From the NCBI GenBank assembly GCA_021613335.1, contig JAJTWR010000044.1, positions 3,861,501-3,925,500 of the forward strand: a stretch of DNA of 64,000 nucleotides, read 5' to 3'. Under the pieces are notes generated by a model that saw only the letters and a program-made list of their open reading frames with translations, searched no databases and was not told the DNA's origin. The translations under genes and the position numbers were made by a program. This document shows, in pieces, positions 58,002-64,000 of the stretch (positions are counted from its first letter, which is position 1; the number at the start of each line of letters is the position of its first letter). The DNA comes from Whitmania pigra. Taxonomy: Eukaryota > Annelida > Clitellata > Hirudinida > Haemopidae.

Positions 58002-58266
58002 CTTCAGCTACAGATTCCCCCTGCATGCAGTCGAAGGTAAGCATGCAGATGTGGGTGAGGACATCTAGGAACTGTTCTTTTTTTCCTCCATGGAATCTCT
58101 GATTCATCTGCTCAGCAATTTTAGCAATTAATCTGCCGAGGAAGACTTTGGAGATGCTCAGTTGCGACTCCACAGGTTCCTCAGCAGGTTTAGACTGTTT
58201 ATTATTTTTATTCCTAGGCTTAGACTTAGGCTTATTTTTATTAGACTGAGAGGGCAGCCTGCTTAG

Positions 58267-59184
58267 TTATTGGTTTTGAGGTCTTAGCGACCTGAACCGC
58301 AGGGGCAGAAGCAGACTGGACCCCTCTATCTTATTTTTGGCGGCAGTAAGGGCTTTTGCATAACTAATGTGCTTATTATCCCTTATAGAGATAGCCTCCT
58401 TCTCGATCTTGCGCTGCGGACAGACAGCCCGACCAGTAAAGTGACTGGTACTGTCACAAGTCGCGCATCGCTTTTCCGTCGCTTCCTGCTGCTGACACTC
58501 TTTCAGGGAGTGCTCCCCTAAACATTTAGGGCACTTAGCCTTATGCTGGCAGCTAGCTGCTATATGCCCGTAGCCGTTGCACTTAAAACAGCGCGTTGGC
58601 TCACGCACGTACGCACGCCTGAACCTTAAAGCTAAGATAACCTATCCTAACTTTAGCAGGCGTCGCATCACCGAAACTAAGAATGACCACCGAGGTGGCC
58701 ACCTTCTTACCTCCAACGGTCTTGACGACTCTGGTTGCGCTAACACAACCAGCGCATTCAGCGACCGTCGCATCGTCGACGTTGGCGGGCACACCAACGA
58801 TGCAAACTCTCGGTTTAGCCGCGACTCGGACATTAGCCGGGACACCGTCTAACTCTGATAGCTTTGCTAACTTAGCTATCTCCGTCTCATTCTTGGCAAG
58901 AACGATTAGAAGATCCCTGCATGCAATGATCTTAGCGTCGTTCCTGCCAAGAACCCCGCTCACCTGTTTCTGAACCCGGACTGGGTACAGCTTCCTGACC
59001 TCCACTTTGATGAAGACCTTCGTGGTCTTCTCTGCAGGGACTCCCTGCGCTGAATCACTCGAGACAGAAGAGGCAACTCTTCTGCGCTTACGATTTTCGA
59101 CGATTTGAAAACCGCCATCCATCAGTTCGTCGCTGGTCATGCTCTCGCGATTATCGCTTTGTAATGTTGTAATCCGTTCGAACA
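58267..59184 (-). pseudogene. ORF1 (gag-like) of the I-clade LINE
   Basis: Likely start MFERITTLQSD at 59184. A basic stretch NRKRRRVASS is followed by a probable RNA-binding fold (VFIKVEVRKLYPVR to TSVVILSFGDATPAKVRIG). After a frameshift near 58605 come three knuckles, CFKCNGYGHIAASC, CPKCLGEHSLKEC and CATCDSTSHFTGRAVC. Such proteins coat LINE RNA. C-terminal part continues to about 57900 in other frames. Confidence 0.85.
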
Positions 59185-59716
59185 TGCAACACTCGCCTCG
59201 ACCTAAACATGCAACAAAGAAACTTGAGATAGACAGGTATAGAGAGAGCGCGATCTGTGTGACCAGCACCGAAAAAAAAAAGACAGCTGATGAGTCTCCT
59301 TCTGGTTGCTTAAATAGACTTCCGAGCGCTGAGTCATTGTCGCTGTCCTGCACGCTTGTAGCCTGGAGAGGTTGTGGGGCGAAGTTCAGTGTCTGCACTC
59401 GACTCCTAGTCTTGCACGCCTGGAGCTTATGTGTGATGATGCCGTAGGACGAAGTTCGGTGTCCAAACTCCTAGTCGCCACCGTTAAAGGTCGCCACTAT
59501 AACAAACAAACCTAGTTAAAGCGCGGAGTTCTACACATACCATAACCAAAAACGTCCGGTGAGCGTATATTTCTAAGTGACGGTGGCCGCTTCAAAGGAA
59601 TTATAACGCTCAGTTTGCATTATATGGGATCGATGCGCAAAGGTCGTCGTGAATTTCATCGATCACCATATAACGTGCGGTGCGTTACGATGGAGTTGGA
59701 TAGGTAGGGTTTTCAC

Positions 59717-59827
59717 CGACAGGGACACCCGCTTGATCAACGGGTGTGTGTCCCACCCCTCGAGAACGTCAGGAGTTTGGGCCGAAACGTTTGACGACGG
59801 GGGCACTCCTTTGATGATTCCCTGTCG
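59717..59827 (-). other. Conserved hairpin near the I-clade LINE 5' end
   Basis: CCGACAGGGA at 59717 pairs with TCCCTGTCGG at 59818-59827; an inner AGGAGT/ACTCCT pair encloses CGAAACGTTTGA.GACGGGGG. 23213-23318 keeps the same outer and inner stems and the central motif while the other bases differ. Confidence 0.6.
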
Positions 59828-59859
59828 GTTAGCTCCGCGGTAGTTTTTAAGTTTTAAGT

Positions 59860-60655
59860 TCAAAACATCATTAATGTTCAGCGCTTCCTGATTGGCTGGA
59901 TCAACACTAGTATGACTGTGCCTCTTAACCTAGATTAATAACTAGTGAGATCGTTGATGCAAAAAAAACTCCAGCCAATTTACACAGTCCACTTTATTTA
60001 TATAGATAAGTAGATTTTAAAAGCAAGTAATTATATTTATTTTTGAATCAAAACAATCGAACACACAAATGTTCAATTTTATTTTTATAGATTTCAATTA
60101 AATTGTTATAAATTAATTTAATTTTATTGCTTTTTAAATTATGGATATCACAAGGAAATGTAGACAGACATTCACTTTCATTTATATAGATAGACAAACA
60201 AAAAAGTCACAAAAAAACAGCATTGAGATCAGAACCTCAACATTTTAATTTATGATTCATAAATATTATTCTTCATCCTTAGGAAAAAGATCTGTGATGG
60301 CATTTTTCAAAACGCCAAGAGGATCCAAAAGTCCAATCTGTTTAATAAATATGGGTAATAACTTTGTAGAGCTTCTTGGGTATGCATGAGTTGTAAAATT
60401 ATCACCAAAATTCACTTATAGTTCGAACTTTATGTGCAATTTTATGTACTCCCTTTGCGTGCTTTAATCGCATGAGTGTGCACTTAAACTTGCATGAATT
60501 TTATTTATGACTAGAAAAAATACAAAATTAAATACAAAATAAATTAAAATCAAAAAATTAAATGATAGCACAGACTCTCTTTAGTTTTGTTGTGTAAGTT
60601 TTTAAACTTTCTATTCTTATTCTAATTATTTTTTTGATTGATTGATTGAGCTTTA
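59860..60655. other. Gene-free AT-rich spacer
   Basis: No gene recognised. 60090-60160 repeats phrases of 40720-40790 (TTTAATTGCTTTTTAAAT, TATGGAAATCAC-like), suggesting an unclassified repeat. Confidence 0.45.
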
Positions 60656-60659
60656 ACGC

Positions 60660-61240
60660 GGTAAAACCGTTCGAGACGGACGCGCACATTTTAATGAGAT
60701 GCTAAGAAAAAATAAAGCTCCACCCCTAAACAAATTAAACTCCGCCTAAAATGAGTAAAAGTGAATCTTTTATCCGCAATATATATTAAGTCATTTACAT
60801 AGAAGTCTCTAATAAAGTTTTATTATAATTTTGGAAATACTTGACGTCTGACATTAGCAATCGAGTGTTTAAATTTTACGCTTTGCCTAACCCTAACCCC
60901 TAACCCTACCCTAACCCTACCCTATCCCCTAATCCTAACCCTACCCTAACCCTAACCCTACCCTATCCCCTAATCCTAACCCTACCCTAACCCTACCATA
61001 TCCCCTAACCCTACCCTATCCCCTAATCCTAACCATAACCCTACCCTAACACTTGAGCGGATCTATTCGGAGCCTAAATATGCGGACCGATTTTCCCTAA
61101 AAAGAGATATACCTAAAAATATTACGGATCAAAGATTTACTTTTACTCATTTTAGGCGGAGCTTAATTTGTTTTGGGTGGAGCTTCATTAAAGTAGAGCA
61201 TCTCATTAAAATGTGTGCGTCCGTCTCGAACGGTTTTACC
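60660..61240. mobile_element. Inverted-repeat element enclosing telomere-like repeats
   Basis: Arms of about 125 bp start GGTAAAACCGTTCGAGACGG and match base for base for long stretches (60660-60786 against 61115-61240), with CTCCGCCTAAAATGAGTAAA in both. A solo arm is at 46650-46762. No open frame. Target duplication not clear. Superfamily unknown. Confidence 0.85.
60882..61052. repeat. Degenerate interstitial telomere-like array
   Basis: CCCTAA units mixed with CCCTAC and CCCTATCCCCTAATCC; higher-order unit of about 40-50 bp repeated three to four times. Complement is TTAGGG-type. Flanked by the arms of the inverted-repeat element, so not a chromosome end. Confidence 0.93.
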
Positions 61241-61241
61241 C

Positions 61242-61668
61242 AACAGTTTCCGATTTGGGCTTGTTTCATCAATTTCAAGGCCTTATTGGAAGGATCAAAC
61301 ATTAAATTGTCATTAAGAAAGCTATGTAAAGGAGTGTCACATTCAAAACTTCCTTTTACATTCATTTCATCATGGGGAAGAAAGCAGGTTTGACAGAAGG
61401 AGAAAGAGGACAAGTTAAGGTCTTTAGGAAGGCAAACTATTCAATAAGAAAGATTGCAAATGAGTTGAATAGGACAAGAGCTGTCATCAAATGTATTTTG
61501 GATGATCCAGACTCATATGGGAAGAAGTACAAGGGTGGCAGCTAGAAAAAACTCTCGAATCAGATTCAGAGAGTCTCATCAGGGATGCTGCACAAGTAGA
61601 ATATTCGTGTAAACAGCTAAAAGATAAGCTGGATTTGGATGTTAGGACAGTCTGCAATTATATGCATG
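61242..61668 (+). pseudogene. Truncated Tc1-like copy, N-terminal part
   Basis: Same family as 1467-2958. Start codon at 61372 (MGKKAGLTEGERGQVKVF), HTH KANYSIRKIANELNRTRAVI, GKKYKGG, then a stop and frameshift. Begins where the neighbouring inverted-repeat element ends and stops after RTVCNY. No right part and no TIR. Confidence 0.85.
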
Positions 61669-61998
61669 GATATAGCAGTAGCACCAATATTTTTGCTGAA
61701 GTAGCACTAGCTAAAGAGCTGAAACATAACTGTAATTGCCACTTCTTGGCACAATGAAAATAATGTAACACCAGCTTGGCGTGAAATCAAAGATTGCTCA
61801 TTACATTCTTCCAATTTTCAGCATCTAACTCTATACATATGGCGCACCATAGCCATTATTAACAAAGTTCTATTAATAAACTAACAAAGTTTTATTAATA
61901 TTACATAATTTAGAAAGCTCTAGTTAACAAGTAATCTCATTTTAGCAGAATCAAGTACTAGTTTTTGACAAAATTTAAAAATAAAATAAATGTCTAAC

Positions 61999-62419
61999 CT
62001 CAGGAATTGCCTGAATTGCAAGAGAAGTTACAAATTCCTTTTCAAATTCAACAATTTCCCCACATTTAGCCACATCATTAACCCAAACTCCCTCATACAA
62101 TTGTCCCTTTTCATAATAAAAAAATTTTCCAAAACCATTTTTCAAATTATTTTGCCATTCACCTTCATATCTGTTTCCATTAGCTACAAATGTTATGAAA
62201 TTATAGACAATGCAGAGAAATATGTTTTCAAATAAAATATATATAAAAATGGTGCATACCATACTTTAATATTCCTTGGCCACTCCTTTTACCATATTTC
62301 CACTCGCCTTCATAAATAGAGGAATCACTATAAATCATCTTTCCCCAGCCATGTCTCTTATTACACAGCCATTCTCCTTCATAGAAAGAGTTATTGCCAA
62401 AGTTACAGATTCCATAACC
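61999..62419 (-). CDS. MORN3: MORN repeat-containing protein 3, two internal/3' exons
   Basis: Exons 62260-62419 and 61999-62183, joined GILKY|ANGNRYEGEW through a gtatgc donor and tttgtag acceptor with matching phase. MORN repeats: FYEGEWLCNKRHGWGKM, IYEGEWKYGKRSGQGIL, RYEGEWQNNLKNGFGKF, LYEGVWVNDVAKCG. The run GQLYEGVWVNDVAKCG..VEF and IPE matches human MORN3 closely in order and spacing; that protein acts in sperm and ciliary cells. Upstream exons lie to the right, beyond or unrecognised within the window. The last few codons (a TACTTGATTC exon near 61950 is possible) are not assigned. Confidence 0.88.
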
Positions 62420-62424
62420 CTTTA

Positions 62425-64000
62425 CAAAAAAAAATTAATCTCAACAACAAAAGGAGAATACATTCACAAGAAGTTAAATCATGTTTCATAATAACATGCA
62501 TTCCATGAAGGCAAGTTTAAAGAACGTCCCATCTGTCTATCTTATACCAGTCAAAAAAGTTTCAACTTCATATGAACTTTCACTTATAGCTCTCTATATA
62601 TAATTTAATATACATTTAAAATATGAAAGCTTACTAGTCAGAAAATTATTTCCATTTTTATTGACTAGTGAAAAATCTGATGTTCCACATTTTTATCAAT
62701 GTTGTATCAATATATTTCATTTCAAGATTAACTGGCATCATTTGAAAGTTTATGGTTAACAATAAAGCTTTAGGCTGTAAAAGATGGCTTATTATAATGA
62801 AAAAAGCTTTATAATAGTGATGACAAAAAAAGCTTATTTGAGATGGAAGATGCCCCTGTGCAGTAGCATATTCTTTCCTAAATTTAGCAGTGGACCTGGT
62901 AAAAACTATCTGCATCATTTATATAAGTGAGAAGCATCTCTATTCATTTTTAATTTTAAATCAAACAGTAATAAAGAAGCACACTAAATGGTTTTTAGGA
63001 ATAAAATAATGCTATTTATATCATGTGATGCATAAAGCAATACAATGATGCATTACCAAACTATGAAGGAGTCATATTCTAACTCATGTACCAAATGCTA
63101 GCCAAATACCTTGAAAAACAGACCCAATCGACAATTTTAAATATCACTTTTGTAATCAGTGGTCCATATTTAGTAAAGTATGAACATAATTAATTTCTGA
63201 AGTATTTTGACTGCTTATAAGTATAATTGATTTAATTTCACTTATATCAAACACAACAATGATGTGAACACAATCCATAAAAATCTAACAAACCAATTTT
63301 ACAATAGTGTCTTATCAACAAAAAGTTGCCAAAAAGCCTAAATCAAGATCATTAATTAATGAGACAGTAATAATTAATTAGTGTGCAGATTAGCTCAATA
63401 GGTTGCTCATTCCTTCAGGTAGTAATGGTAGTTTTTATTAAATGGTAGCATATAATGGAGCCACAGGTTGAGGTTTTCTCTTTGGTATGCCTCCAATAAG
63501 GAATTCAATTCCTAGACACTTGCAAAAGTATCTATAATTAACCAAACTACAATCCAAAAAGAAAATACAGAGAAAATATTATGGTCATACAGTAAAAGCT
63601 ACTTGTTTAAGTACTTACTTAAGTTATAATGCATCATATTTGACATGAGAACCAAGAAACTTCAAAAGAAAATAAAATGTTTATAAACTATGATGACATT
63701 ATTTGAATTACAAACATTATAAACTTCCCATCAATCCCATGAAGTTAATAAGTCATAGAACATATGTTTTTGGTAAAGTCTTTAATTTTCCTAAAACAGC
63801 TTATTTAACTTCAGTTTGTTCAAATTTGAGAAGAACTTCTAAAAAAAAAAAAATAGGAAGGTGATTTGAGATATCATCAATTAAAATTAGAGTAAATATT
63901 ATCAATTGAAGTTTGGGATGTTGAAATAATTCTGGTTGGCTTATAAGCAGGCATTAAATCAAATGAAACTACGATATCATAAGTCCTTAGATCAGCAGTT
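62425..64000. other. AT-rich sequence upstream of the MORN3 exons
   Basis: Presumed intron. No MORN-type exon, other gene or clear transposon found. 63385-63430 has a weak A-box-like TTAGCTCAATAGG without a B box. Confidence 0.35.

Larger units (their letters stand above)
53995..59850 (-). mobile_element. I-clade LINE, nearly full length, copy 2
   Basis: Two-ORF LINE on the minus strand with gag (three CCHC knuckles), apurinic endonuclease, RT, RNase H and a C-terminal Cys/His block. Same family as 18190-20695. The 5' leader probably runs to about 59850, because leader modules and a hairpin found there recur together at 22.5-23.3 kb. A 203-bp MITE splits the RT at 55981-56183. Lesions: frameshifts near 58605, 57030 and 55280, a break near 55540. 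More G+C than the surroundings. Confidence 0.93.

Noticed and set aside
59717..59827. Hammerhead or HDV-like ribozyme
   Set aside because: CGAAAC and TGATGA both occur, but in the wrong order for a hammerhead and TGATGA is not conserved in the second copy; no HDV double-pseudoknot could be laid out.
60882..61052. Chromosome end
   Set aside because: The array is short, degenerate and flanked by unique sequence and matching arms on both sides.

Overview
This is AT-rich nuclear DNA from an invertebrate animal. The evidence is spliced genes with GT..AG introns, SOCS-family signalling and MORN3 genes, tRNA-derived SINEs, TTAGGG-type repeats and a dense mix of animal transposons (Tc1, pogo/Tigger, hAT, CR1-like, I-clade, R4/Dong-like and R2-clade LINEs, Mag-type LTR elements). 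I cannot name the phylum with confidence. Nothing prokaryotic is present.

Four host genes can be supported, all on the minus strand. (1) A serine beta-lactamase-like (LACTB-type) protein: exon 1 at 10993-11429, exon 2 at 4521-4706, exon 3 at 4399-4461, continuing past the left edge. (2) An intronless SOCS5-like coding region at 25098-26105. (3) A complete nine-exon mitochondrial ribosomal protein uL3m (MRPL3) gene at 32486-38108, encoding 360 residues with consistent splice phases. (4) Two exons of MORN3 at 61999-62419, whose 5' part lies past the right edge.

The rest is mobile DNA at different stages of decay. 1-4.2 kb: a pogo remnant, a complete 1.5-kb Tc1 element and a Tigger-like end. 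4.9-8.4 kb: an R4/Dong-like LINE split by a 2.15-kb LTR element that has LTRs, PBS and PPT but no pol; instead it carries a 451-codon open frame of unknown family. 10-20.7 kb: CR1-like LINEs, a Ulp1-like protease plus PHD fragment, and an I-clade LINE. 22-24.8 kb: LINE 5' modules, a SINE and hAT pieces. 27.6-31.8 kb: a young Mag-type LTR retrotransposon. The uL3m introns hold two SINEs, a Tigger-like MITE and a decayed relative of the pol-less LTR element. 38.6-46.8 kb: a second CR1 copy, an exact tandem duplication, a full-length deleted pogo element, a ZMYM1-like hAT fragment and MITEs. 47-53.8 kb: an R2-clade LINE sitting inside a compound TAA/GATAAT/GATAAC microsatellite, with a 0.2-kb inverted repeat outside it. 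54-59.9 kb: a nearly full-length I-clade LINE carrying a 203-bp MITE with a 9-bp target duplication. 60.6-61.7 kb: an inverted-repeat element with degenerate telomere-like repeats inside it, then a truncated Tc1 copy.

Most notable are the R2-clade element in a microsatellite, the pol-less LTR element and its conserved unknown ORF, the paired hairpin near the I-clade LINE 5' end, and the Ulp1/PHD fragment. All transposon reading frames are broken except those of the pol-less element.
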